This document shows positions 1 to 13,400 of a DNA stretch of 64,000 bases, piece by piece. Below the pieces are notes generated by a model. It was not told where the DNA came from. It searched no databases and worked only from the letters and a program-made list of their open reading frames with translations. The stretch's first letter is position 1. Each line of letters opens with the position of its first letter. This DNA is from Alnus glutinosa. Its lineage: Eukaryota > Streptophyta > Magnoliopsida > Fagales > Betulaceae. The stretch covers positions 4,034,501 to 4,098,500 of the forward strand of contig NC_084891.1 in NCBI RefSeq assembly GCF_958979055.1, in the 5' to 3' direction. The position numbers were made by a program, and so were the translations under genes.

Positions 1-199
1 GATCTTAGTGCTTTCATTGCACTTTATACTGCATTTTTGTTAAAATACATGATTTTGTTAAAGGTTCTCCAGAAGATACTGAATAATTGTTGTCAGCTTC
101 TCTTGTAGTGGTATTTGGTTTATGCTTTTCATTTCTGATTCATTCATGATTTTTTTTGTACTAAATCGGAATTTCTGGTTTCCTTATGTGCCTATATAG

Positions 200-3100
200 G
201 AGAATTGGTGATCTTAGTAAGGAAGACTCTACTCTAGATTTCGTGGAAAACCTGACAAGTTTGTCCATACTGTAAGATGCTCTACATTTTAGATCTTACT
301 TACCAAAAACTTAGATTTTTTTCACTTGAATCTTTTATGTAGAACCTAAATGAACTTTCTCAACTTGTTTTACAGATCATTGAGAAACTGTCTAGTGTCT
401 GGCAATATTCCAGAACGGATTGGCACATTTGCTAAGTTGCAATACATGTAAGTAATGACATATGTTTGTTCATATGATCAGACATTCACTTATTTATGTT
501 TCTTTGCTCCTTTTTTTTATGAAGTAATACGGCTTTTTGTACATTTTCTATGCAAATTTTTCATGATTTTAGTGTCTCAAAAGGACTTTTGCTGATTTTT
601 CGTTTTGTATTTTAAGCTTCTGATTTCCTCATCATCTTACTGAAATGAAATCACTCTGACAGGGACTTAAGCTTCAACAAGTTGACTGGCCTAATACCAA
701 ACTCATTCCAAGATTTTTCTTTGTTGCAATACCTGTGAGTAAACTAATTTTGGCTCTTTGACATTCTATGTTATAAACCAAACCATTAAGAGAATCAAAC
801 AGAAAATGCGTGATTGAATGTTAGCATTTCCATGTTGTCGATTTATATATCTGACTTGATGTCAAAATATATTGAAATTCTCTCCACTAGAAAATCTTGG
901 TTACTATTTTAGTTGGTTCAATTATCTTTCTTTTATTTTAGGTGAAATTCTTAAATGAACATGTTTCCTACTTAGTATCCTTGTGTGCAGCATGTCTGCA
1001 AGCTGAGTCATTTTATGGCAGTATTAATAAATATGTTAGCACAGAACAACATAATTACTTTCCTACTTGAAAAGGGTCAATAATCACTCGAAAGATGAAC
1101 CTCAAAAAATCTAAATCAGGCAGATTGGATTCACCTAATATCTCTATACGTGACTCATTCGAACAGTATTTCAAATGATTAAGTCAAATACATAAGCCAC
1201 ATGTTGGTGATGCAAGCTGGAACCATATCACAGGCTTTGTTTCTTTGAAATAAAAATGCATTCACTTTCACAAAAGATTCTTCGATAGATCATATGTTTT
1301 CAATAGTTTCCTTCCTTTAATCCTAAAAGATGTATGTGTAATTTACCATGCCATTGTTGCCATAAGAATTTCCTCATAGAGATAATCTCTTTATATGTCT
1401 CAGATATCTTGGAAACAATAACTTGGGTGGACAGCTGCCTGAGAACATCACAAGTCCAAAACTCATTGCATTGTAAGTGCAACCTTCAACTTATGATTAT
1501 CCTTATTCTCGTTTCCTATGAGATATTGCTGAAAGTAATAAATTTTTTTGGATAAGTAAACTGAGGGGTATAAAATTATGCATAAGTAACAGACATTTTT
1601 GTATCTCAATGAAGGCCCCACTCTTTTCTTTTCTGTCTGATAAAGGACAAAAATGTCTTAAACATCATCATTGTTGGTCGCGGGGAAATCATGCAGTAGG
1701 AACCTGACTCTGATTTGAGCTAGATAAGTTAAATAACCAAAATGAAACAAGCAGTTCAGCTCAAAATAAATTTGGCATTGCCAATTTGTTAACAGTACAT
1801 TTGACAGTGAGTATTGCTACTCTAATTGCCAATATTGCAGAGGTCGTGTCTTTAATTCTGCTTATGATGCTTTATAGGTGATTGTGAAACAGAGTGCAAG
1901 ACAATTAAGTCACTGTTAAGATTTAACTGAATTTTTTTTAGAATAATTCAAGTTCCTTTTGTGAAGTCTGATGCAGGCTGAGACCTGCTAAGGATGGTTA
2001 AACCCAAAGGATTCAACCAAAGGAATAGTCCTTGGATGCCACTTTAATGCTCCTGCATTAAAGTCTTGAGCTGCTATTTGTGAATATTAGCCAAGAATGG
2101 ATCTCTTGACCAATATGTAATAAGTGCGATTTACTATAAATGGAGTGTTCTTGCTAGGCCAGAGCTCTGTTGTAAAAAAATATCTGTCTTTTCTGGCCTT
2201 GTAGGATGTGCATGAAGTCTTTTAAAAAGCTAAATTTTATGACCATAAGAATAAGTATTTAATGTAACCTGCTCTAAAAGTATTGAATCTTGTCAGCGGT
2301 TTGTATCTGTCAGAATACAACTAATACTCTGGTTTGTGGACAGAGATGTCTCCTTCAATCCCATCACTGGCGATCTACCTCTGAATTTTGCAAGAGAAGG
2401 ATTTTCAATGTGAGTAAATCTTCCATTTTTCACCTCATAAGACTTCCTACTGTGATCCTGTGATGGCATGTTCTTTTAAACTTAGGTGTGCCTTGTTAAA
2501 TAATTATCTCGTGGCATCCTTTAGCAAGAACTAACTACATTTTCTTATTCAGGAATGTTGTTGGAACATCCATCAATGCAAATAGTTTACTAGACAGGTA
2601 AGTTTTTTCTTTTCTTCCATGGTAAGTTAGTATTATACATCAACAGTTGCTTCCACTCTTATGCCGGTATCCTTCTCATCGAGTTAACAAACCAATATCT
2701 TCTTTGGAGACAGTATGTTTGTATCTTTTGAAAAATACGATTTAGATCCCAAGTAGTTAGTAATCCAGTTTACCAAACACAATAATGATTAACAAAGTTA
2801 TCAACTTTAAAACCAAACGCCACAAATATCAATACCAAAATTAAAGTAATCATAAAACAAATCAACAAAGTGATTTTGGTAACGAAGTGGAAACATTTTG
2901 AAGAACTTTTCAAAAGTAAAACCATTTTGGGGGCAGCTAACCCCAAAGACATCCACTATAGAAGACTTGTGTTACAAATTGTTCTTTCTTACAAAACCTT
3001 TGTAACCCCGGCAAACGACACGTTTCACCTTCCACCGCAGTGACTCTAGAATCTCTGGCCTTCTTCTATATGGATTATCTTCATGAACAAATCTCATCCA

Positions 3101-6100
3101 CTTCAAACTAGAACTCTGGTGGCTATAGGCTTTTCTGTGGTTTGATTGGCAAAGAAGAAAGTATGAGAAGTTTATGATCTGTTTAGGCTTAAGAATTATG
3201 GTAAACTTTTCTCACAACAAAGGAATAATGCCTCTCTAGGTGTCTGGAAGTTGTGGGTTATGAGGCTTATATAGAATGGGAGAAACATGACTTTTTAAGC
3301 TTAGTCAGCTAGGGTTTCATAGTTTTCTCCCTTGAGGCATTCAAACGGACTGTGGTACAACCGGACGATTCTAGAACTCTTAATTTTATGCATTGAAGAC
3401 TTCCGTTCGAACGGGCCTCAACTGCCCTTTCAACCGAGCCTCTCAGATGTTGAAATTTTGAAGCCTTGAAGTACTCCGTTTGAATGGCTTCCAACCAAGA
3501 CTCCAACTGAGCTGTTCTGTCCAGAATTTCATACTTAAATCAACAGTCTATTTTGACCTAGTAAACATCGGATTTGGAAACGTTTCATGAAATACAAATT
3601 TAAAGCCCTTTGAATCAGCTTTCCAACGCCACCAAGGTTTCTTTTATATGATGTTGGAATCAAAGTATATGGCCGTTTTACTCCGACTGGGTGTATGCTG
3701 GACTGCATACAAAAACTTGAATTCTTGTATCTTGGATCAACTTTTACACCGACTTAAGCCTAGACTTAAAACTTAAATCGAATTTTCCAATACTAAAAAA
3801 GTAACATCTTTCACATTAAGTGTTGTAACTTCTAATTGAAATGAAAAACTACAACATGTGCATATAGTGCGAAGTTCTGGCTATAGAGAATGGGGGAGCT
3901 TAGAAGAAACCATTATTAGAACTTTAGTAACTTGCAGATTGAAGTTTTATGAAATTTTCAAGTCCATTAGCCTTAATTGGATCTAGGGAAATGATTCATG
4001 TCCTCCTCCTGTCCTTCTCCCATCTTCCAAGTTTTGAAAATTACCATTGGATTTGTGGGGTCAATGCAGGTCTCTTATATGGGTCTCACAGATCTAATGA
4101 TGATTTTCAAAAGTTGAAGGATGGGAGAAAGACAAGAAGAGGATGTATAGCACATCTCTTGGGCCTATTATGCCTACCTATTTTCTTCTTGCTTCTTGCT
4201 TCATGCTCCAACTAGCTTCTAAATTCTCCAGTTTTGAGCAAAAAGGACTGAATAATTAATGATCCTAAGGGTTGAGTATATTCTGTTGAATTTATGATTC
4301 CTGTAATATTCCAGTAAACTTTTCTGATCATTTTAATGGTCATGGCTGTAGGAAGGCAATTGAAATGCTGCAATGCCTCCAAGGAAACGCCAAGTGCACT
4401 AACCAAGTTCCAGCCAGTGAGTAAATTTTTCTTCATCATCTATACTGATTTGTCCATCTTGTTAACCACTTGGATATGTTACAACTTTGACAAAAATATG
4501 AAACATTATAAGAAACTTTAATTGGAAATTTTAGATTACATGTTGGAGATTTATAACTTTGTTACATAATAGAGCAAAAATGAAATAAACGGCGGGTGTT
4601 TTTCATCCTTCCCACTTAGGTTTCTCATTTATTATATGCATAAGTACATGGTTGGCCCAAGGCACTTTAATTTAAGAATAGTATTCCATGTTTTTCATTA
4701 AAATGTGGGGGCTTCAATTTATACTATGCTTTATAGTGCTTGCTGTTTGCAGTCTAGGTGCTTCCCTACCCATGTAGTAACCATTGAGGAATGAGAAATG
4801 ACAGACTTTCTAGGAATAATGAAAGGTTTCTCCTGAAAAGCTTCTTGCATCTTTCATCTTCTGTATCTTTATTGGCATTTGGACCACTTGCCAACCTGTT
4901 GAAGCATATGATAGTACAACCATAAATACTTCACAAACTAAAATGTAGGAAAACCAAACAAAGTCAGATGAAACATTAGAGTTTCTTATGAAAGACTAGA
5001 ACTCTCTTTCTCATAAATGAAATGCTCAGATACAGCCTCCTTCGAAATTTTGTGTTGAAATCACGGATTGCAGTTCGAAATTATGAACTTCTTAAAAATA
5101 TTGATAAGATTTAAAATGAAATTTTGGAGCTCACAGTCATTGTAAAAGGGAATGAAAACAGGGGAAACAAGTATTATAGTTCTCTAGAAGCAAGAAATTT
5201 GTTACTTCCTAGCTTAAGTTGATATAGAAATTTTAAATTTTTGAGAACATACTTCTGTTTCAGCTTCATTTTCAATTAAATGTGGAGGCATGGAACAAAT
5301 ATCTTCATCTGGTGTCAACTTTGATGATGATTATGAAAAACTGGGAGCTGCTTCAATGTACACAAACTCCAGATATCAATGGGCAGTGAGCAACACTGGA
5401 ATTTTTATTTCCAATCCAAATGGACCTCTATATATAGCAAAGACTGATTCTCAAATCACGAAAACTTTAGATTCCGAACTGTATAAAACAGCAAGGATTT
5501 CACCAAGCTCACTGAGGTACTATGGCCTTGGCTTGAAGAATGGAAAGTATGTTGTGGAGCTTCACTTTGCAGAGATAACAATGGATGATACTCAGTCTTG
5601 GAAAGGTCTTGGGAAGCGCTTATTTGATATTTACATTCAGGTACGGTGAGAACATCTGATAGCCAAGGCAGACACACTCTTTTTTTACCATGAATTCTGC
5701 AAAGTAGACAAGATTCAATAAGATTGTGGTTAAAATCTTGCTTGAAGAGTTAATCCTGTAATGGCTGTAAGTATTGGTTCTACTCCTCTGGACCTTAAAA
5801 TATGTTAGTATCATTTTTTCATTATGAGAAAAATAAAAGAATAAAAAAAATCAAGTTATGGACCTGTTTCTGGGTAAAGAATGTGTTAACTGGTTTCACA
5901 TATGGCAACTTGCACTTCAAGAACAATAAAGTATTGCGAGTAATGTGGAGATCATCTGTAAAACTTTTCATTACACCATTTTAATAGAATAATCAGTTTT
6001 ACATTTTTTTCTGCTTTAATTATTTAAGTGATACGTAGTCTGCATTAGAAAAACTGTATGACCCTTATGTTTTTTCATTTTAATTGATATGGAGCTATTT

Positions 6101-6846
6101 TTATAGGAAAGAAACACATTTTTTTTCTGTACTTTTAGCCTTTTCCATAGCTTTCATCAATATGTTCTACAACTTTTGATACATCAACCGTTTAATTGCA
6201 TCTTCTTTTGATTGCCCTTTTTTACACTCATGAAATTCTGCAACTGGCTTAAGGGTGAGCGAGTTCTCCAAGATTTCAACATTCAGAAGGAAGCTGGGGG
6301 ATCCAAAAGAGCCTTGATCAAAACATTTGAGGCAAACGTAACAAACACAATCATGGAGATCCACTTCTTCTGGGCTGGGAAAGGCACTTGCTGCATCCCA
6401 TTTCAAGGCACATATGGACCCTTGGTGTCAGCAGTCAATGTTTATCAAGGTTCTTTTATATCTTCCCTGCAATTTTTGACAATTTGCATTTTCCTTTCAC
6501 CAATTAATATAAGGCTCTTTATCGTTGGACGGCTACCTTTGATTGTTCATTTTTCTAGCTTTCATAATTTTTTTTTTTTTTTTGTTTCTTTATCTTTTCC
6601 TTTTCTAGTTAGGTGTTTCTTTAGTATACTTATTTGTTCCTTAAATCAAATTTTTAATTTTTTTTGTCTGTAGCCGCTGATGCCGTCTCTTCTTTCAAAC
6701 GGGAGAAGAAACATGTAGGAAGACTTGTTGCAGTAGCGCTTGGATGTGCAGCTGGTCTTGTGGTAATCTCATCACTGTTCTACTTATGGTGGACCAAGGA
6801 GTCATCTGGGAACATTCAAGTACACACAGACTCACCAAGGAAGTGA
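200..6846 (+). CDS. LRR-malectin receptor-like protein lacking a kinase domain (5' end outside window)
   Basis: Exons read from in-phase GT..AG junctions: 200-271, 376-447, 663-734, 1404-1472, 2344-2409, 2553-2597, 4352-4416, 5264-5640, 6254-6449 and 6674-6846. The first three are 72-nt exons, each one leucine-rich repeat, as in LRR-VIII receptor kinases of the At1g53430/At1g56130/At3g14840 (LIK1) group. After the repeats come a Cys-containing linker, a malectin-like domain (5264-6449, opening FSIKCGG and containing YYGLGLKNGKYVVELHFAEI) and one membrane segment (LVAVALGCAAGLVVISSLFY). The reading frame stops about 16 residues past the membrane at TGA 6844-6846. Full-length relatives continue into a Ser/Thr kinase, and none is seen downstream. 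The malectin part should bind an extracellular carbohydrate or partner at the plasma membrane; this is family knowledge. The donor after 6449 (GTTCTT) is weak. It could be a truncated paralogue or a true kinase-less receptor. Earlier exons with the signal peptide lie before position 1. Confidence 0.8.
2700..3790 (-). mobile_element. LTR-retroelement remnant inside the large receptor-gene intron
   Basis: The intron 2598-4351 is much longer than its neighbours. Between about 2700 and 3790 it holds sequence that, read on the minus strand, resembles a Copia-type LTR/leader: a TATAGTGGAT-like motif followed by a G-rich block near 2930-2960, and polypyrimidine stretches. No coding part and no clear paired end was found. 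It is treated as an old fragment; family and borders are uncertain. Confidence 0.35.
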
Positions 6847-7357
6847 TGATTCCATTAAGATGGCCTCAATGGATGCACATCTTGGATGCCTCTTTTAAGT
6901 GTTTTGGGTGCCTTTTTGGTTTTCAAGGACAAATTTCCCTTAAATGATCCTAAAGCTTCCTAACCAAATTTTGATGGTCGTATTAATGAAGGCCTTCTAG
7001 TTGATGTGAAAGTTAATAAAAATTTGGGTAGGAAGACTATTGTGAAAATATTGAATGGTTTGTGAAGTTAGCATCTTTGTTCTTATTGGATCGTTCTCCA
7101 GTCTGCTCTTCTACTGTCATTGTATGGCATTGAAAGTGAGACAATTGACATGACAATGAGACTAGAAAAAGTTTCATGACGTGAAAATTTCACAAATATC
7201 AGCAGTTTAAACGATCTTGGACGTGAGGAACCATTGTGAACATTGAATATCTTGCTTGCAACCAAACAGATTTTAGGTTCCTGCATTGGGCACTGGAGAC
7301 AAATTTGTTGTCAATTTTTAAATATATATTACAGGTGAGAGAATTATATTAACAGAC

Positions 7358-7397
7358 GTTGAGATGGCCGAGTTGGTCTAAGGCGCCAGATTAAGGT

Positions 7398-7430
<33 letters not shown>

Positions 7431-7437
7431 TCTCAAC
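7358..7437 (+). tRNA. tRNA-Leu(AAG)
   Basis: An 80-nt type II tRNA. The acceptor stem GTTGAGA (7358-7364) pairs with TCTCAAC (7431-7437). The anticodon stem CCAGA/TCTGG encloses the loop TTAAGGT with anticodon AAG at 7393-7395. The long variable arm, the A-box-like TGGCCGAGTTGG and the B-box GGTTCAAATCC are all present. There is no intron. A T-rich run (from 7442) follows, as expected for RNA polymerase III termination. It reads CUU leucine codons. Confidence 0.95.
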
Positions 7438-7512
7438 ATGATTTTTCTTTTTCAATTTTACACGGCTACCCCGCATCCGTAAAAGGGTCGAATTGTAAAA
7501 CACGATCGCATG

Positions 7513-7585
7513 CGATCACGGTGGGACTCGAACCCACAATCTCCCGCTCCGGAGGCGAGCGCCTTATCCATTAGGCCACGCGATC
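7513..7585 (-). tRNA. tRNA-Arg(CCG)
   Basis: A 73-nt tRNA on the minus strand. The acceptor stem GATCGCG/CGTGATC has seven pairs including one G-T. The D arm contains GCCTAATGGATAAGGC. The anticodon stem CTCGC/GCGGG holds the loop CTCCGGA with anticodon CCG, and the T arm GTGGG-TTCGAGT-CCCAC is perfect. Four Ts follow on the minus strand (AAAA at 7497-7500). It decodes CGG. It faces the tRNA-Leu gene tail to tail, 75 bp away. Confidence 0.94.
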
Positions 7586-7687
7586 TGTTGTCCAACTTAG
7601 TGTGAAATTATATATAATATACACACCATCCATCACCAAAAATTGAAGTACATTTGCTACCGAAATATCCTAATATTCCATTTGAAT

Positions 7688-8045
7688 AAGAGTAATCCTA
7701 AGAATCATATTTTTATCTTACAATGCTAATGTAAAAATTTTAACTAACTGTTTGATCAATTTTTGTTAAAAAAAAAAAAAATCTAAGAGTTAATCAGAAC
7801 TATCATATAAGTATTATGAAATAATTATAGGATAAAAATGTTATTTCTAACATTTTTTTTTCTTCTAAAGAGCCAATAGTTATTATATGAGTAATGCTAG
7901 ATATAACATTTTTATCTCACAATGCTAACATGGTAGTTTCAATTAACCATTGGTTTAGTCATTATTATATAAAAATAAAAATAAAAATTGAGTTGCGACT
8001 ACTATATCATTATTGTATAATAAAAAAATTATTTATAGCATTACT
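7688..8045. mobile_element. Two adjacent small inverted-repeat elements (MITE family A)
   Basis: Two AT-rich foldback units lie at about 7688-7858 and 7891-8045. The second begins GTAATGCTA and ends TAGCATTAC. Both share inward-reading words such as ATTTTTATCT(C/T)ACAATGCTAA. A third relative lies near 41115-41276. The units are too short to code. The TIR class is unknown and no clean target duplication was seen. Confidence 0.55.
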
Positions 8046-8191
8046 TTTTTTTATATTAGTAACTATGGATATTTGAAACCTAGTTGAGTTCAATCTCATC
8101 CTATTGTCATTTATTCATGCGTCTTATAATATCTATATATATGAAGATATGAAGATATCAACATCAAACCCTAGTTCTTAGTAAGAATTAT

Positions 8192-8786
8192 GGGTGTACA
8201 TGCAGATGTTGATGTGGTTATTTGCAATATACACAAAATACATATATCAATATTAAATATTCGCATATATATCGTATTTTTATTAACCGCATCCGGGCAT
8301 TTTTATATGTTATTCGCATGTTAGATAATAGGACTTTTGGGCTTTCTTCGGGTCTTTATTATGTCATATTTTAAATGATTTTGAGAATAATTTAGGTCGA
8401 TTTTTAGTATTTTAGGCATGTTTCTATTTTTTTTAAGCCATAATCTTTTGAAAATATATTGATTTTACATTACTTTTACTTTTTTGCCCAAATGTTACAC
8501 GAGAAAGCAACACAATCAACTAAGCTAATGTAAACATAACATATACCTTCAAAACGGCGACGTTTTAGTAAATTTATTAAATATAATATATATAAAAGAA
8601 ATATATATATATATATATAAAAGGTATGCGGATGCAGTTAATAACTGCATTAACTGCATCTGCATACCATAAAATCGTTATTTACCTCCGCGTAGTAATT
8701 TTTGCTAATTGTACCCGCATTCGCATGTGCGGAAAATTGCAAATAGCAAATGCTAACGGTTAATATCTACATGCATGTACATCCTA
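8192..8786. mobile_element. Non-autonomous TIR element with GCGGATGCAGTT-type interior
   Basis: The left end GGGTGTACATGCAGAT and the right end ATGCATGTACATCC are inverted partners. The interior holds short inverted pieces rich in GCATCCGC/GCGGATGC words (near 8287 and 8625-8760). A related sequence occurs at 38255-38410. The ends resemble plant hAT-type MITEs, but no target duplication could be confirmed. Confidence 0.5.
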
Positions 8787-10460
8787 ATAAAAACCGTTCA
8801 CTATTTAATTATTGTCTCTTTTCTCAACATAAAATAAAAGGAAAGATTCACATTCTACAAAAAACAATGATTAAGAAAGTCTTCTAAATAACATCTTTGA
8901 AAATGAATTTACATTATAGTTTGTTAACGCCCATGAAAGGAAAAACATTGTGTGATTCATTAATAGCAAATTAAATAGTACTTAAGAAGCACCTCCTTGA
9001 CGCTTGAAGTGTCCAAAAATTAGCGGCCTTGTCAAGAAGTGAGAAGGCAATTAGGAAAATCTAAAAAATAGCATAAAAATATTTGGACATCCGTCCACAA
9101 ATTGGCATGACAGTTCATGTTTTATAAAAACGAGTGTCACATAAATTAGTACATAATAATCTATATTTTAATAGCTAATGTGGTAAATGTCACAGGAATT
9201 GTCACATTAATTTAAAAAACATTACTACAGACACTACAAAATTTTTTACCTACTCTTTATAAGCTGTCGTAGCGCTTATATGCAGTGACAGAACGAGTCG
9301 ATCATAAAAGATGTTCTTGAGAGCTAATCCTACAGTCTTGCAGGATTAGGACCTCATATGGTTGTAGATGAATTACTTTTTGTTTTTTGGATCAGTCTAG
9401 AGGAATTACTTAAAGAAGCAAAATCCTAGAATATCTGAGTAATGTTATTTTTTGGCAAATTTTTTGAAGAGGTAGATCTATTTTGTATAGATTTCAAAAT
9501 AGGAAAATTCTTTAACGATAACTAATAAAAAAATAAATTAAAAAAATTATATTTATATATTTTAAACCTAATTGAATTTTGTTGAATTAATTAATTATTT
9601 TTTTAGTTAAATTCTTTAATATTTTTAATTAATTTTCATTCAACTCTATCATTTAATTTTATCCTATGTGAATTAAAATTATAGTTTTGCCACTACTTAT
9701 ATGGTTATGGACTTATGGACCGAAAAGCCCTTATAACCGACATACCAACCCGAGTTCGCCAAACTAGTGCCACACAAGATTCTCTTCCATGCCACTTTTG
9801 TGCCACCTGAGCAACCTTCATAACCACCTCATGGGCTTCAAATCTCAAGTAGAGAGTATGATGGAAAGTAGAGGAACATGGGATAAGCCACTCTAAATCA
9901 GCGGTAAGCAGTTGAAGTGCATGTTATTATAAAAGGCAATTCAAGACCAGGTAAATGAAACCTTTTGTTCTCCACCCAAAATTCTGTCTTATTTCTATTT
10001 CAAGCCATTTTCTTACATGTAAGCTAACTTAAGCATCGGAATCATCCACTGCCAGCCCACACCGACATGCTTCATTGCTTAATTTTTCCTCATTTTGCAT
10101 GTGCGTCCTATTGATATTCCGACACGATGAAAACTATTCTAACATATGGTTTTTGCCACATCAACAAGTTAAAAATTAAAAATTGTTGACACGTAGGAAG
10201 TCACTTAAGTGTGTAACAAAATTGTATTGAAATTTCTGTCCAATTGATAATAATATTTCTAGCATTTTCCTAATTTAAAAATGTATTAACAGTCCACATT
10301 TTAGGTCGATCAATTTATTAAAGAAAAAAAAGAAGAAAAAAAAAAAGAGTATTCCAATTCCAAATAACAGTCAGACCATTATTCATTCCCAACTCGCACC
10401 GACAATTCCACATAATCCACAGCCTGAAAGCAGAAACCCATTGACCCAATTAGAGCCTAA
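8787..10460. other. Gene-free AT-rich stretch
   Basis: No open frame of note, RNA gene or paired end is seen. The stretch contains A/T runs and unassigned intergenic sequence up to the retroelement. Confidence 0.5.
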
Positions 10461-13400
10461 AGCCATGCCCTTTGTCGATTCTTTCCTAGAGCTCAACAAC
10501 AACTTCGAGCTAGGGAATTTCAAAATCTGGTTCAAGGCAATTTAACTGTGGAACAGTATGCTGCCAAGTTCATGGAGTTGGCAAGATTTGCTCTAAACCT
10601 AGTTCCTGATGAAGAGACAAAAACTGAGAGATTTCAAGAAGGTCTTCACCCACGAATTAGGGACAGAGTTGCATGCTTAGAGATCAAAGAATCTACCAGG
10701 CTGGTAAATGTTGCTGCCATTGCGGAAAGGGGTCACCAAGACTATGTTGCTTCCAGAGAACAAAAGAAACGATTCATGCCCCAGGTCACACGTTTTGCAA
10801 AAAGGCCTGCAATTGGTAGTAGCTCAATACAGAGGGTAGGAAGGAATGCCCCAGCAAACCAAGGAGGACAAAGACCCCTATGTTCAAAATGTGGGAAGAT
10901 GCATATAGGAGAATGCAGATCGGGAACATGGACTTGCTTTCGATGTGGACGGGCATATCATTTTGTCAGGGACTGTCCAATGGTGAGCACAGGAGGGCCT
11001 AGGCCGCAAGGAGGCGGTAATCAACCGAAGACTGGACAGGCTAGAGTGTATGCACTCACCCCAGGCAAAGCTGATAATGAGGCAAAAGATGCTGATGTAG
11101 TAACAGGTACCATTCCTTTATATGGTAGCCTTGCATGCACACTATTTGATTCGGGTGCAACACATTCATTTGTCTCTGCCATATATGCAAAACTCTGTGA
11201 TATGAATATTGAACCCTTAAGGCAGAGTATAACAGTTGCTACACCTGTTGGAGACTCCCTAATATGTAGGAATGTCGTAGAAAATTGTCCTATCATCATT
11301 AAAGGGAGAACTCTATCAGCGAACAATCAAAAGAAAGAAATTACTTTTAGACTATCCGATGCTGAAAAGTTCAAGTATTGTGGATCACGGGTACGAGCCA
11401 CACCGCCACTTCTCTCAGCAGTCCAAGTAAGAAGAAGTGTTAGAGAAAGTGATTGCGTATATTTGGCTTATGTAACGGCTAAGTTAGAAAGTGAATTGAA
11501 ATTAGAGAATATTCCAGTAGTATGTGAGTATTCTGATGTCTTTGCAGAAGAGTACTCAGGATTACCACCTAATCGGGAGATCGAGTTCACTATTGATTTA
11601 GTGCCAAAAACTAAACCAATTCACAAAGCACCATATCGGATGGCACCGACAGAATTAAAAGAATTAAAGGAACAGCTTCAAGAGCTGTTAGACAGGGGTT
11701 TTATCCGTCCAAGTGTGTCACCATGAGGAGCACCAGTTTTGTTTGTAAAGAAGAAAGATGGATCTATGCGGATGTGCATAGATTATCGAGAGTTAAATTG
11801 GGTGACTATCAAGAATAAATACCCGTTACCCAGGATCGATGATTTGTTTGATCAATTAAAGGAAGCTTCGGTTTTCTCAAAGATCGCTCTTCGGTCTGGG
11901 TATCATCAACTTAAAGTGCAAGAGGAAGATGTGGAGAAAACAGCTATTCGAACAAGGTATGGTCATTATGAATTTTTTGTTATGCCTTTTGGGCTAACCA
12001 ATGCACCCTCTGTGTTCATGGATCTAATGAACAGGGTATTCCAGAAGTACCTTGATTGGTTTGTAGTAGTATTTATTGATGATATATTAGTTTATTCAAC
12101 TAATCGTCAAGAACTTGCTGAACATCTACAAAAGGTACTGGAAATTTTGAGAGAAAATAAATTGTTTGCTAAACTCAAGAAATGTGAGTTTTGGTTAAAG
12201 AAAGTCTCATTTTTGGGACACGTGATCTCAGGAAATGGGATTGAAGTAGATCCAAGTAAGATTGAAGCTGTAGTCAAATGGGAGCAGACAATAAATGTCC
12301 AGGAGATTCGCAGTTTCTTAGGACTTGCTGGTTATTATCGGAGATTTGTAGAAGGGTTTTCTGTACTCTCAGGACCTTTGACTGCATTGACAAAGAAGAA
12401 CACCCGTTATGTCTAGAGTGACGAGTGTGAAACAAGCTTTCAAGAACTTAAGAGAAGATTGGTGACTGCGCCAATTGTTACTATTCCCTCAGATAAAGAA
12501 GGATTTGTAGTGTATAGTGATGCTTCTCATAAGGGATTGGGATGCGTGCTCATGCAGCAAGGTAAAGTAATAGCCTATGCTTCAAGACAGTTAAAGAATC
12601 ATGAAAGAAATTACCCTACGCATGATTTGGAATTAGCAGCAGTAGTTTTTGCCTTAAAAGTTTGGAGACATTATCTTTATGGGTCAAAGTGTGAGATATA
12701 TACTGATCATAAGAGTCTCAAATATATCTTCACTCAAAAAGATCTGAACATGAGGCAACGAAGGTGGTTAGAACTATTAAAGGATTATGATTGTTATATC
12801 CTTTATCACTCGGGTAAGGCAAATGTAGTTGCAAATGCGTTAAGTAGAAAATCACAAGGTGAAGTATCAAACTCTGTACCAATGTTGGATAAGCTTACTC
12901 AGCAATTTGGAATGATTCAATTGGACACTAGGCCAACGGATACAGATATAAGTCTTGCAACGCTTGTTATTCAACCAATGCTGATAGATGGAATCAAGGT
13001 AGCCCAAGAAAATGACTCAGAATTAAAAGAGCTTAGAGAAAAAGCTAGTCAAGGAGAAGCTCTTGGATTTGACGTTACTTCAGATGGTATTTTAAGAACC
13101 AATGACTCAAGGATTGTGGTTCCAAAGGATGCAAAGCTGATGAGAGAGATTCTAGATGAAGCTCATAAGACTCAGTATACAGTACACCCAGGAAGTACTA
13201 AGATGTACCAAGATCTGAAGAAAAATTATTGGTGGGCTGGTATGAAGTGAGATGTTGCTGAGTATATATCACAATGTCTAAGCTGTCAACAAGTAAAAGC
13301 AGAACACCAACAACCGGCAGGGATGTTGCAACCACTTAGCATTCCAGAATGGAAGTGGGATCAAATAGCAATGGATTTTGTGATAGGTTTATCAAGGGCA

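Noticed and set aside
3949-4215. An 88-codon open frame in the large receptor intron
   Set aside because: No motif and no splice link to the receptor exons. It lies next to retroelement-derived sequence.
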